64,000 bases of DNA from Gemmataceae bacterium (lineage in GTDB: Bacteria > Planctomycetota > Planctomycetia > Gemmatales > Gemmataceae): positions 41,361 to 105,360 of the forward strand of contig SIAJ01000010.1 in the NCBI GenBank assembly GCA_009691845.1. The letters run 5' to 3'. Of this stretch, positions 16,732-25,710 are shown piece by piece. Numbering within the stretch: the first letter of the stretch is position 1; each line of letters starts with the position of its first letter. Below the pieces are notes generated by a model. That model saw only the letters and a list, made by a program, of their open reading frames with translations, did not search any database and was not told where the DNA came from. The position numbers and the translations under genes were made by a program.

Positions 16732-17214
16732 TCACTCCTTGCCGTCGCCTTCTGACGAACGACGAGGACCTCGTCGCGGGCGATCGCCACCCATCATTTC
16801 TTCCGGCATGCCCATGCCTCCGCCACTTCCCGCGAGCCCGCCTTCAGGGGCTTCTTCGTGAATGATAACGAGAGCCTGGCGAGTCTCATCGAGAGCCACG
16901 GCCTGCATGTCCTCCTCCCACTTCGAATCGATGTGGGAGATCAGGTGACGCAACACGACTTCGCTCAGTCGGAAATCGTGGTCGATCTCCTTGACTTTGA
17001 GTGAGTCGACCTTGAAGTACGTCAAGTGATAGACGCCCTTCTTCTGTCCCTTGATTGGGTACGAGAGTTTGCGGTCGTCCCACTTGCGGCTGGCGACGAT
17101 ATTCGCGCCGTATTTCTCGAACGTCCCATGAATCTGGGCTTTGACGGCATCCATCTCCGTTGACGCCTTGGTGGGGTCAAGCAGAAACAGGCATTCGTAG
17201 CTGGCTACAGGCAT
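16732..17214 (-). CDS. rpsF: 30S ribosomal protein S6
   Basis: Small-subunit protein that pairs with S18. It has 160 residues from MPVASYECLFLLDP at 17214. The ferredoxin-like fold spans about 1-115, with YGANIVASRKWDDRKLSYPI and GVYHLTYFKVDS typical. A Gly/Met-rich tail (GLAGSGGGMGMPEEMMGGD) and a basic end extend beyond the family core. The open frame upstream is a Lys/Arg-rich read-through of the pth end. No rpsR is seen between rpsF and rplI. Confidence 0.93.
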   Translation of the reverse strand: MPVASYECLFLLDPTKASTEMDAVKAQIHGTFEKYGANIVASRKWDDRKLSYPIKGQKKGVYHLTYFKVDSLKVKEIDHDFRLSEVVLRHLISHIDSKWEEDMQAVALDETRQALVIIHEEAPEGGLAGSGGGMGMPEEMMGGDRPRRGPRRSSEGDGKE

Positions 17215-17221
17215 GGCTTCT

Positions 17222-17872
17222 TCAATCTTCGGGTTTCGGTGGTTGACTCTCAGTCTCGTTCTTCTCGATTTTCCTAGCGGGCTTTTCTTTCTTCGGCTTC
17301 TCGGCTTTCGGCTCACCATTCACGCGGTTCATGCAAACGTCGACACCGGATCGCACCCACACAAGGACCGACTGCGCTGCAAGTGCTACCGCATCCGCGA
17401 TCGCTGCCTTTTCGCCTGGCTTGAAGCGACTCAGCACATACTCGGCCGCGTCGATGTATTCGCCAGGAGGATCGATCCCAATTCGCAGCCTCACGTACTC
17501 TGGCGTCCCAAGCTGTTCCTGAATATTCCGCAGGCCATTTTGCCCGCCGTGCGATCCTTTGGCCCGGACTCGCAACTTTCCAAGGGGGAGTGCAATGTCG
17601 TCGCACACCACCAACACATCCGAGACATTCAGCTTGAAAAAATCGAGGGCCTGGCGAACAGCCCGGCCACTCAGATTCATGAACGTTTCCGGCTTCATGA
17701 GCAGGAGCTGTTCGTTTGCTTCCACCATCTCGCAAACCTGCGACTGAAAACGCGATCTCCAGGTTGAGAGACCAGGGCCAGTCGCCAAATAATCCAAAAC
17801 GGCAAAGCCGATGTTGTGCCGGGTTCCTTCGTACTTCGGCCCGGGATTGCCGAGCCCGACTACCAGCTTCAT
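17222..17872 (-). CDS. pth: Peptidyl-tRNA hydrolase with a charged C-terminal tail
   Basis: Recycles peptidyl-tRNA released from stalled ribosomes. It has 216 residues from MKLVVGLGNPGPKY (an ATG two codons earlier is possible). The catalytic His is in GTRHNIGFAV, the Asn in MNLSGRAV, the Asp in VVCDDIALPLGKLR, and GSHGGQNGLRNI is canonical. After about residue 188 a Lys/Glu/Pro-rich tail (PKAEKPKKEKPARKIEK) is added. Only 7 bases separate it from rpsF. Confidence 0.94.
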   Translation of the reverse strand: MKLVVGLGNPGPKYEGTRHNIGFAVLDYLATGPGLSTWRSRFQSQVCEMVEANEQLLLMKPETFMNLSGRAVRQALDFFKLNVSDVLVVCDDIALPLGKLRVRAKGSHGGQNGLRNIQEQLGTPEYVRLRIGIDPPGEYIDAAEYVLSRFKPGEKAAIADAVALAAQSVLVWVRSGVDVCMNRVNGEPKAEKPKKEKPARKIEKNETESQPPKPED

Positions 17873-17901
17873 CGGCATCGCGAGTCAGCGGTCGGGGGAG
17901 G

Positions 17902-18534
17902 TTACTCCTCCTCCGCTGGCTTCTCCTTCTTCTTGGTAATGACTTCGGGCTCCGCAACCCCCTCAGCAACGGTGGGCTCGGCCAAGATGGCCGCTGGCTT
18001 GACCTGGACGACTACCAAGTCCGGATCTTCCAGGGCCTTCACGCCCGGGGGTAGTTCCAGTTCCCGCACATGGATTGCCTGGTCGATTTGCAGCGCATCA
18101 ATTTTGACGCGGATCGCTGTTGGAATCGCAAGGGCCGGGCATTCTACGTGGATCTTATGCAGCGGCTGATCGAGCACGCCACCGGAGTTCGTACCTGGAG
18201 CATGACCGCGCAGTTCGATTTCGACCGTCGTGCGCACTCGCTCGTCTGCGGAAACGCGGCGAAAATCGATGTGCAGAACTTCGGAGCCAAGGTGATTATG
18301 CTGGATGGATTGAATCAGAACCGTCTCATTCTTACCACCCACAACCAGCTGCAATGTTCGGGCATGTTGCCGCAGAGCGAGCAGCAATTCATCCTTGGAG
18401 ACCGTAACCGCATCGGGTGCGACCTTATGGCCGTAAACGATTGCTGGGATACGTCCGGCTTTGCGAACTCGGGTCGCATCGCGTCCGCCTTTACCAGAGC
18501 GGGCTTCGGTTTTCAGTGTAATCGCGTCGGCCAT
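17902..18534 (-). CDS. rplY: 50S ribosomal protein L25/CTC
   Basis: 5S-rRNA-binding ribosomal protein of the long CTC type, 210 residues. The L25 domain (about 1-92) has RSGKGGRDATRVRKAGRIPAI and VYGHKV; the CTC beta domain follows with IDFRRVSADERVRTTVEI, and a Glu/Lys-rich end (EVITKKKEKPAEEE). ATG 18534 begins MADAITLKTEAR and is preferred over the upstream in-frame ATG. It starts the rplY-pth-rpsF-ssb-rplI run. Confidence 0.93.
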   Translation of the reverse strand: MADAITLKTEARSGKGGRDATRVRKAGRIPAIVYGHKVAPDAVTVSKDELLLALRQHARTLQLVVGGKNETVLIQSIQHNHLGSEVLHIDFRRVSADERVRTTVEIELRGHAPGTNSGGVLDQPLHKIHVECPALAIPTAIRVKIDALQIDQAIHVRELELPPGVKALEDPDLVVVQVKPAAILAEPTVAEGVAEPEVITKKKEKPAEEE

Positions 18535-18565
18535 CGTACCCATCCCGCTAAGCGGCGTGACTTCC

Positions 18566-18592
18566 AAAAAAAATCAGCCCACAAGAGGGCTG
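18566..18592 (-). terminator. Intrinsic terminator after lpxA
   Basis: On the minus strand CAGCCC-TCTTGT-GGGCTG is followed within one base by an eight-T run. It lies 80 bases after the lpxA stop and 32 bases before the rplY start, separating the two transcription units. Confidence 0.8.
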
Positions 18593-18672
18593 CTCGTTCC
18601 CGCATCACAATCGGAACGGGAATTATGGGAAACCCGCGAGCATAGTACAAGAGGCAAGCGAAAAAAATGGCC

Positions 18673-19491
18673 TCATTCTTCCGGGGCCGAGCGATCCATC
18701 GCTCGAATGATGCCGCGTTTGGACTCGCGAATGAACTGAAGCATCTCCTGGATGATCGGCTTGGTTCCGAGTTCTTCCTCAAGACGTTCCACTCCCTGCT
18801 TGAGCAACAGGTCTGATCGGTAAAGAATGTGGCAAGCACGCCGCACGGCTGAGATGTCGTCCGCCGTGCAGCCAGACCGGCGAAGTCCCACCAGGTTGAC
18901 GCCGAGAATGGCATGGGGGTTCTTTGCTGTCAGGAATGGCGGCACATCTTTGCCTACCCCCTCCTGCCCCATGAGCAGCGACAGACGACCCATGCGTGTG
19001 AACTGGTGTAGGGACGTGTTTCCGGACATAAACACGCGATCTTGCAAGACGGCATGCCCCCCCATCAATGCACAATTCGCAAGAATGCAGTGGTTTCCCA
19101 CAACGCTGTCGTGGCCGATATGAGATGCCGCCATGAAATAGTTGTGGCTGCCGATGCGAGTGGTGCCGTAGCCTTCCACATGCGAGCCACGATGAACGGT
19201 GACGTGCTCCCGGAAGGTGTTGGAATCACCGATCTCTGTTTGGCTCGGCTGCCCTCGGTAAGCCAGGTGCTGTGGATCAGAACCGATCACCGTGCCCGAG
19301 CCGATGCGATTATCCTTCCCCATCCTCAGCGGCCCAATGAGATGGACATGGGGCCCGATTAGGCAGCCTTCGCCGAGGAAAACCGGACCATCCAATACTG
19401 CGTAAGGACCAACGCGGACATTTTCGCCGATTGTGCTTTCCGACGAAAGAATCGCGGTCGCATGGACCTGGGCAGATGCTGCTATTGTCAT
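18673..19491 (-). CDS. lpxA: UDP-N-acetylglucosamine acyltransferase
   Basis: First enzyme of lipid A synthesis, a left-handed beta-helix trimer. It has 272 residues from MTIAASAQVHATA. Hexapeptide repeats run through ENVRVGPYAVLDGPVFLGEG and beyond; the catalytic His and neighbours are in AASHIGHDSVVGN; NTFREHVTVHRGS and GVNLVGLRRSGCTADD (start of the C-terminal helical domain) are typical of LpxA. Presence of lpxA points to a lipopolysaccharide-type outer membrane. It is transcribed towards rplY. Confidence 0.94.
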   Translation of the reverse strand: MTIAASAQVHATAILSSESTIGENVRVGPYAVLDGPVFLGEGCLIGPHVHLIGPLRMGKDNRIGSGTVIGSDPQHLAYRGQPSQTEIGDSNTFREHVTVHRGSHVEGYGTTRIGSHNYFMAASHIGHDSVVGNHCILANCALMGGHAVLQDRVFMSGNTSLHQFTRMGRLSLLMGQEGVGKDVPPFLTAKNPHAILGVNLVGLRRSGCTADDISAVRRACHILYRSDLLLKQGVERLEEELGTKPIIQEMLQFIRESKRGIIRAMDRSAPEE

Positions 19492-19619
19492 GAGTCCTTC
19501 CCTGGAAGCCCTTTGCACTCTCGTAAGGAATAGCCTACATACTGCACCGCGATTCGGAACTACTGTGGCCTGGGCGAAATTGGGCTATACTGATTTCGCT
19601 CAACTCTCGGAGTGGAAAC

Positions 19620-20027
19620 ATGGCCGAAGTGACTCGCGAACAACTATACGCGTACCTCGATGAGTCTCTCGACGAGATCGAGGAGGCACGGATTGAGAAG
19701 CTGGTTCGTTCGTCGGCGGAACTTCGAGAGGCTCTGAGCAAAGTTCGCGAGGAGCGCGATCGTGGCGAGCATTCGTTGGGTGCGGTCTGGCGCCGCGAGC
19801 GATTGAGCTGCCTATCGCGAGAGCACCTCGGTTCCTACTTGCACGGAGTGCTGGACGAAGACTTTCACGCCTACGTCGAGTTTCATCTCAAGACGATTGC
19901 GTGTTCGTGTTGCCTGGCCAACATCGAGGATTTACGCGAGAAACAGTCGGAACAAACCTCCCAGTCGAAGCGGCGCAAGAGGTACTTCGAAACGAGTGCC
20001 CGATTGTTGAATGATGCGCGCAAGTGA
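19620..20027 (+). CDS. Small soluble protein with a Cys/His centre, unknown function
   Basis: A 135-residue protein. Residues 1-50 are acidic and helical (YLDESLDEIEEARIEKLV). The centre has RLSCLSREHLGSYLHGVLDE, then VEFHLKTIACSCCLANIEDL, a His/Cys spacing like the zinc-binding anti-sigma (zf-HC2) fold. The end is basic. GGAGTGG lies 6 bases before the ATG. It is divergent from lpxA and convergent with the kinase gene. An anti-sigma or regulatory role is only an analogy. Confidence 0.65.
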   Translation: MAEVTREQLYAYLDESLDEIEEARIEKLVRSSAELREALSKVREERDRGEHSLGAVWRRERLSCLSREHLGSYLHGVLDEDFHAYVEFHLKTIACSCCLANIEDLREKQSEQTSQSKRRKRYFETSARLLNDARK

Positions 20028-20054
20028 GTGATGACTAGCAGTCAGGAACGAGAC

Positions 20055-20120
20055 CTACCACACGAACCCGATGTGTGGGGGCATTGAGTTTCGCCCCTCA
20101 CTTACACGTCGGGTTGGTAG
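20055..20120. terminator. Imperfect hairpin between convergent genes
   Basis: CTACCA...AACCCGATGTGTGGGGGC folds against CGCCCCTCACTTACACGTCGGGTTGGTAG with small bulges. It lies between the Cys/His protein and the kinase, both of which end here, and fits a bidirectional terminator or an intergenic repeat. Confidence 0.55.
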
Positions 20121-20143
20121 TAATCTGCAGAACGGCTCTAGCA

Positions 20144-21730
20144 TCACATGCTGCGAATGATCGCGAAGAGCACCAGACAAAGCCCAAAGACCAGCACCGA
20201 TTCCAGGACGATCTTCAGAACCGGGATCATCGGTTTCCGATCGGGATACGCCTTCAGTTTCGAGGTTGAACTCCGTTTTTCGGGCATCGCCGTACGCTCG
20301 GTGTCTTCAGCAAGATTGGCAGTCTCGTTCGTTGGACGAGCCGGGTTCGGTACCGGTGGAATGGCCGCGGAGCCGAGCGGGGGCACCATCGGGGGTGGTT
20401 CAAAATACGTCGGCGGCATGTTGCCCGACGAACCGGTTCCCCACCCTCGCTGCGGGCCGGAACCCGACCGCGATGATGCGGTTGCCATTGTCGTTGGCAC
20501 CGGATGAAACCCGGGTGGTGGGCGGAAACTGGGAGGCAGAGCCAATCGACCCGAACGTTGAAGCATCCCGGCTCGCAGGATTGCTGCATCTTGACGAAAC
20601 GAGCCGGACGTGCCTTCCGGAGGCTGGCTCATGGGAACTGCCGCCCGGGCCGCTGGGCTAAGAATGGGCATTTCGTCCTCAGGCGGGGTATCGACCTCGG
20701 TTGGTATGAACTGAGCGAGTTCTTCGCAAACGTCATTGGGTGTCTGGAAACGAGCGTCGATTGACTTGGCCATCATTCGATCGAGGATCGCGCTCACTCC
20801 GACGGGCACTTCGGGTCGTAGTTCATGAATCGGCACCGGCTGCTTCGTCTGATGAGCGATTAATTTCTGAGAGACGATCCCTCCCGGGAACGGCGGACGC
20901 CCGGCCAGCAGATAGTAAAACGTGGCTCCGAGGCTGTAAATATCCGCACGGACGTCCACATCGTGGTTGTTGATCGTCTGTTCCGGCGCGACGTAGTCCG
21001 CCGTGCCGAGAACGCTCTTCTCGTCATGCTTCTTGGTGAGCATGTCATCGTCGCTCTGGTAAAAGCGAGCGAGACCCATGTCCAGAATCTTGGAGATGCC
21101 GAAACGATCGACGAGAATATTTCCCGGCCTGATGTCGCGATGGATCACGCCAACGCGGAAAGCATGATCGAGACCTTGAGAGGCTTGCCAAACGTAATGG
21201 CAGGCCCGCGTGACGCTCATTGAACCTTTTTTCTTGATAATCTCCAGCAGGCTCGAACCGTCCACATATTCCATGACCAAGAAGTGCAGATTGCCGTCCT
21301 GATCGATATCGTGCGTGCGAACGATATTGGAGTGGTCGAGTGCGGCTGCGGCCCTTGCCGCGCGGTAAAAGCGACCGAGTGCTTCTGGCTTCTCGGCCTT
21401 GGCTGGTGGCAAAACTTTGATTGCTACCCGCTGGCGCATGTACATGTGCTCAGATAAGAACACCTGCCCCATGCCTCCGAAGCCAATTCGTTCGAGCAGT
21501 TTGTATTTGCCGATGGTGAAGCCACGCCATTTGCCGAGCATGAACTGCTCGGCTTGGAAGTAGGTCAGCAGACTGTCTCGCACCATTCCACCGGCTAACT
21601 GGCGAACATCCGTGGAGATTGGCCCTGAAAGCCGTAGTTTTTCGAGATAGGCATCCAGGCGCGGCTCATCGATCATCCCACTCTTGCGGATGAGTTTCAG
21701 GAGATCGTCCAACGATGCGGGAACTGGCAT
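20144..21730 (-). CDS. Membrane-anchored Ser/Thr protein kinase
   Basis: A Hanks-type kinase of 528 residues. An N-terminal helical module (1-70) precedes the kinase domain. The Gly-rich loop is RIGFGGMGQVF (81-91), the ATP lysine VAIKVL (105), the catalytic loop HRDIRPGN (197-204), and the metal-binding motif DMG (217-219) instead of DFG. The lysine usual in HRDxKPxN is Arg. After residue 290 comes a long Pro/Ser/Gly-rich linker and one hydrophobic segment at the extreme C-terminus (KIVLESVLVFGLCLVLFAII), placing the kinase in the cytoplasm. ATG 21730 is used. Confidence 0.9.
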   Translation of the reverse strand: MPVPASLDDLLKLIRKSGMIDEPRLDAYLEKLRLSGPISTDVRQLAGGMVRDSLLTYFQAEQFMLGKWRGFTIGKYKLLERIGFGGMGQVFLSEHMYMRQRVAIKVLPPAKAEKPEALGRFYRAARAAAALDHSNIVRTHDIDQDGNLHFLVMEYVDGSSLLEIIKKKGSMSVTRACHYVWQASQGLDHAFRVGVIHRDIRPGNILVDRFGISKILDMGLARFYQSDDDMLTKKHDEKSVLGTADYVAPEQTINNHDVDVRADIYSLGATFYYLLAGRPPFPGGIVSQKLIAHQTKQPVPIHELRPEVPVGVSAILDRMMAKSIDARFQTPNDVCEELAQFIPTEVDTPPEDEMPILSPAARAAVPMSQPPEGTSGSFRQDAAILRAGMLQRSGRLALPPSFRPPPGFHPVPTTMATASSRSGSGPQRGWGTGSSGNMPPTYFEPPPMVPPLGSAAIPPVPNPARPTNETANLAEDTERTAMPEKRSSTSKLKAYPDRKPMIPVLKIVLESVLVFGLCLVLFAIIRSM

Positions 21731-22046
21731 GTCGATCGCTCGATAAGGCAAAAAGGGTCCAAGCGACGACGCGGGAGTGGGCCAGCAACGTAGCGTTATC
21801 GATACTATAATTCAGGTCTCGGAGAAAGACGTGTAGAATCTGAAACTGTGCCGGCTATTCGGTTTGGCCGAAGTTTTCCGAACGTGCGCCCGGGCTGAAA
21901 ATACGGGCAAGCGAGTTTCTCGGCCTATCTTTCTATGAGACAAGTAGTTGAAGCGAGTGGCCAGCGGCTTGCCTGGGCCACGGGCCTTAGTCAACAGTCT
22001 GCTATTTTTTCGCCGACTACCTCGTTACTCCTAATCCGCAGCATCC
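21731..22046. other. Divergent promoter gap, 316 bases
   Basis: This lies between the kinase and the 1092-residue protein, transcribed away from each other. No gene, tRNA or strong hairpin is recognised. It is somewhat AT-richer near 21800-21845. Confidence 0.4.
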
Positions 22047-25000
22047 ATGGACGACGTGCCGGAATTCAGAGATTTGTTGCGACAAGTACAGGCCATCGAG
22101 CCGGTGGCTCGTTTGGTTCCACTGCGTGTATTGAGGCGTGCCATACGATTGAGCCGGGATCGCGGCGATTTTCACACTTCAGTCGTACACGATCGCTGCT
22201 GGCGTGTGAATCGGAATCGGCTGTTCGATTTGGTCTTCCCCTCTGAGCTCCGACTATCCGCAGACGATTCCGCACAAGAATTTCTCCTGATCCCGCTTCC
22301 GGACGAATTCACCGGTTTGCAGGCCAGACAGGAGTTGAGCCAGACTCTCTTTCATGCCGCCCTGGACCGAGCATTCGATCAAGCCGTGGCAGATGAAGTG
22401 CTGGATCGGCTCGCGTTGCGGTCATTCCGGGAGTCGATCGGGCCGGCGCAGTGGCACGCGTTGCTTGTTGTCTTGGTGGAAGAGAATCTGATCGACGAAG
22501 GGGCCTCTACCGAGGTTGTCCTTCGTGAGGCAGCCGCGTTTGCTTTGGAGTTGGAGCGAGTTCATCCGGAGAAATGGGACACGTTCTTTCCAGGTATGAA
22601 ACCCACTGCCCCCTTTTTCCAGAGGGTCAGAGAGGTGCTGGACTCCGATGGACTTTTCAAACAGACACAGTTGCCCGGGGTCGACTGGGCGCAGATTGAT
22701 CAGCCAGAGCCGCGCCCGCTTCCCAAGGTGGAGGATTTTCCTGAAAGCGACTCGGCGATACGTCGAATCCTCCACGAAGCCGAGCGAGGGAATGACCTAC
22801 TTGCAGCTGTCCGATTCCACCTCATGGGGGACAATCGTTCGGTCAAGTATCTCGATCGGCTGGTGGACCGGTTGCAGATCCTTCTGGGCCTCGATGCCGA
22901 ACAGGTCGATACTTGGCGACGTGCTTGCCACGACCTGCTCCCACGGGCAGCCGAATTGGGGTGGCCAATCGAACGACGGCTGCTTTACGAATTGCAGCGT
23001 GCCTGTCTGGCGGTCGAACGCATGTCCTACTCCGTCGATGTGGTGGAATGGGCCGTGACCTTCGGGCGTCAACCAATCGTGCGGCCCTTGCCTCGAACAA
23101 AGTGGTTGGATGCCACGCGTCGTTTGCGCTCGGCACTTTCTTATGCCCATCGACTTGAGACGGCATTCGGTGGATACCACGACCTGACCGCGAAGCTCGA
23201 ATCGGCGTCACGATGGGTGGAACGCAAAGCGAGAGAGGTCCTTCGGCCGGAACTTCATTCGGTTCTCCTGGACGTCGGATTGGTTCCCCACACGACGGTC
23301 GAGCGCATCTCGTACGAGAAGCTGGTCGAAGAATTATTGGACGCGGCCTGCTCGCGCGGGTTTCTGCGCATGAGTGACCTGCGAGATGCGATCGCGCGCA
23401 ATCGCGTGAAGTTGGCCGACCTGTCGGGTGTTCGCGAATGGCTGGGTGGCGATGCTCTCTTGCAGGCGAATTCGAGGTTGCCGTTTCGTCTGGACGGAGT
23501 TTACCGTCGCGGCGAGATCTACATGCGCATGCTTCAGCGCGGCTGTTCGCTTTTCTTCGGGACGCGGCCGGGGCGACTCCTCACCAAATTCGTCGCCCTG
23601 CCGTTCGGAGGCGCCTTCATTTTCCTGGAAGGCCTGCACCACATGGTGGAGGCTGGCGAGGGAGCGATCAATTGGCTGAGCGGCTGGAACCGGACGGTCG
23701 AAGCATTCGCCGTGATCGGCGGAGGGGCGGCTGGGACCCTGGCTGAGAAGTCCGCACTCGGTGAATCGTGGGTGAATGCCTACTCCATCGGATCCATCGG
23801 GTTGATTTTGCTTTTGCTGATTCACATCCGGCGTTTTCGATCGCTAGTTCTCCATGCCACGAAGTTCGTCCTCGTCAAGCTTTCGCGAACGATTTGGAAT
23901 TCCCCGGTGATTCGTTTGCTGGTCAAGAATGTGATGACGCGGTTTCTGCGGCGCAATTTGCTGATACCACTGGTAGCCGGTGCGATTATTGCCATCGCCT
24001 ATAACCTACTTGTTCGCGATTGGACCTCCGCAGGCATTGCCGGCTTCGGGGTCGCCTTGTTCATGGGCTCATTCTTTCGCACCCCCTTCGGTCGCTCGAT
24101 GGAAGATCGGGTCGATGAGTCGATTGCGCGCGTATGGCGCGTGGTCTCTGTGAACTTTTTGATTGGCGTCCTCACCTGGGTCTTGCACTTCTTCCAGGCG
24201 ATCTTCGAGGCCATCGATCGAGCCATCTATGCAGTCGATGAATGGCTCCGCTTTCAAGAAGGCGATGCGCGATTTTCACTATGGTTCAAGGCAGTATTTG
24301 GAGCACTATGGTTCGCGTTCACGTATCTGTTCCGTTTTGCGTGGACGTTACTCGTCGAGCCTCAGATCAATCCCATCAAGCATTTTCCCGTCGTCACCGT
24401 ATCGCACAAGATGCTGTTGCCGCTCATTCCTTCACTAGCAAAGCAGTTCGGGCTCCCGGAAAAAACCATGGGTACGATCGTGTTCGGGATTCCGGGGATA
24501 TTCGGATTTTTGGTCTGGGAGTTGAAGGAGAACTGGAAGCTGTATCGTTCGAACGCGGCACCTCTACTTCGCCCGGTTGTCGTCGGCTCGCACGGCGAAA
24601 AGGTGCGGGCATTGTTGCGGCCGGGATTTCACTCTGGCGTCGTGCCCAAGACATTCGCGAAACTTCGCAAAGCGACTCGGTCCGATAGCGCGAGGAAAAC
24701 CGCGAAATATCGCGACTCGCTCGAGCATGTCGGGGAAGCCATCCTTCGCCTGGCCGATCGCGATTTCATGGCTTACCTGGCCCAATCGCGACGCTGGGGT
24801 GACCGGGCCATTCGAGCGGGCCATCCGATTCTCACGCCGAATCGCATTCTGCTTCCCTTCCATTTCGCGGAGGGAACGGCTTCGACGGTGATCGCACTGG
24901 AGGAGCGTGGTGGCTGGATCATCGCCAGCGTGGTCGAAGCCGGGCCGATGTTGGAATGGACGGAGGAGGCCCGCGCAGCGTTCGCAGATGCACTCGGTGG

Positions 25001-25325
25001 CCTGTACAAGTTGGCGGGAGTTCACGCTGTCCGAGAGCAGGCCCAGAAAGTGTTTGGCATTCAAGCCTACAACTTTGACGCGAAGCCCGAAGGTTTGATC
25101 GTCCCGATGCCCGACGGAAGTTCCGTCTTCCACGATTACGATGATGGACCGGAAATCCGGGCACCGGAACGCACACTTCCGGCCGAGGCCATCGTGTTCA
25201 CGGATTGTCCGCTGTCTTGGTCGCACTGGACGCAGCGATGGGAAGACGATGCTGCGGGAAAATCTCCCTTAGACAATTTGATTCCGGGTTGGACACTCCT
25301 GTCAAATCGCGTCGTCGATTCTTGA
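22047..25325 (+). CDS. Large multi-pass membrane protein of unknown function
   Basis: A 1092-residue protein I do not recognise. Residues 1-500 are soluble-looking, mostly helical and rich in Arg/Glu/Leu. Several hydrophobic segments follow: about 515-530, 578-594 (IGSIGLILLLLIHI), 638-656 (LLIPLVAGAIIAIAYNLLV), 700-720 (VNFLIGVLTWVLHFFQAIF), 746-770 and 809-825. The last 250 residues are soluble again and end in TLLSNRVVDS. The start is ATG 22047. There is no signal peptide. Its last 128 bases overlap the convergent VanZ-like gene. Confidence 0.85.
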   Translation: MDDVPEFRDLLRQVQAIEPVARLVPLRVLRRAIRLSRDRGDFHTSVVHDRCWRVNRNRLFDLVFPSELRLSADDSAQEFLLIPLPDEFTGLQARQELSQTLFHAALDRAFDQAVADEVLDRLALRSFRESIGPAQWHALLVVLVEENLIDEGASTEVVLREAAAFALELERVHPEKWDTFFPGMKPTAPFFQRVREVLDSDGLFKQTQLPGVDWAQIDQPEPRPLPKVEDFPESDSAIRRILHEAERGNDLLAAVRFHLMGDNRSVKYLDRLVDRLQILLGLDAEQVDTWRRACHDLLPRAAELGWPIERRLLYELQRACLAVERMSYSVDVVEWAVTFGRQPIVRPLPRTKWLDATRRLRSALSYAHRLETAFGGYHDLTAKLESASRWVERKAREVLRPELHSVLLDVGLVPHTTVERISYEKLVEELLDAACSRGFLRMSDLRDAIARNRVKLADLSGVREWLGGDALLQANSRLPFRLDGVYRRGEIYMRMLQRGCSLFFGTRPGRLLTKFVALPFGGAFIFLEGLHHMVEAGEGAINWLSGWNRTVEAFAVIGGGAAGTLAEKSALGESWVNAYSIGSIGLILLLLIHIRRFRSLVLHATKFVLVKLSRTIWNSPVIRLLVKNVMTRFLRRNLLIPLVAGAIIAIAYNLLVRDWTSAGIAGFGVALFMGSFFRTPFGRSMEDRVDESIARVWRVVSVNFLIGVLTWVLHFFQAIFEAIDRAIYAVDEWLRFQEGDARFSLWFKAVFGALWFAFTYLFRFAWTLLVEPQINPIKHFPVVTVSHKMLLPLIPSLAKQFGLPEKTMGTIVFGIPGIFGFLVWELKENWKLYRSNAAPLLRPVVVGSHGEKVRALLRPGFHSGVVPKTFAKLRKATRSDSARKTAKYRDSLEHVGEAILRLADRDFMAYLAQSRRWGDRAIRAGHPILTPNRILLPFHFAEGTASTVIALEERGGWIIASVVEAGPMLEWTEEARAAFADALGGLYKLAGVHAVREQAQKVFGIQAYNFDAKPEGLIVPMPDGSSVFHDYDDGPEIRAPERTLPAEAIVFTDCPLSWSHWTQRWEDDAAGKSPLDNLIPGWTLLSNRVVDS

Positions 25326-25695
25326 TTTTGGCCCACCACATCACGATGCAACCGCCGACCAAGGCTCCCAAAGCATCCAGCAACACATCTCGGACCGAAG
25401 GCGTTCGGTCGACGAATTGCTGAAAGAACTCGGCAGCCGCGCCATGAGCCACCAGAATCGGCATGATCCAAACCCATCGCTTGTGGAAACGAAACGCCGT
25501 TCCGCCGAGCACCGCGAGAAACAGGTAAGCACACACGTGGAGTGATTTGCTGAACAGGAAAGCCCAAAGCGGATCGGCCAGAGCCTTGTTTGCGGACACG
25601 TTGGGGACTGGCAGGAGCAAGGCCACGGTCCAAAGTATCAGTGCCAAGCAGAATAGGGCGAGGTGGATGCGTGAGGCTAAAGTCGGTTTGGGCAT
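25198..25695 (-). CDS. VanZ-like membrane protein
   Basis: A small 165-residue protein with four hydrophobic segments: LALFCLALILWTVALLLPV, a second near residue 55 (LHVCAYLFLAVLGGTAF), a third near 78 (VWIMPILVAHGAAAEF) and a fourth near 108. HGAAAEFFQQFVDRTPSVRDV carries the family His-Glu-Gln and Arg-Asp positions. VanZ proteins confer teicoplanin tolerance in enterococci, but most homologues have no known role. Its 3' end overlaps the convergent 1092-residue gene by 128 bases. Confidence 0.8.
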   Translation of the reverse strand: MPKPTLASRIHLALFCLALILWTVALLLPVPNVSANKALADPLWAFLFSKSLHVCAYLFLAVLGGTAFRFHKRWVWIMPILVAHGAAAEFFQQFVDRTPSVRDVLLDALGALVGGCIVMWWAKIKNRRRDLTGVSNPESNCLREIFPQHRLPIAASSATKTADNP

Positions 25696-25710
25696 GCGTC
25701 CATCCCTGGA

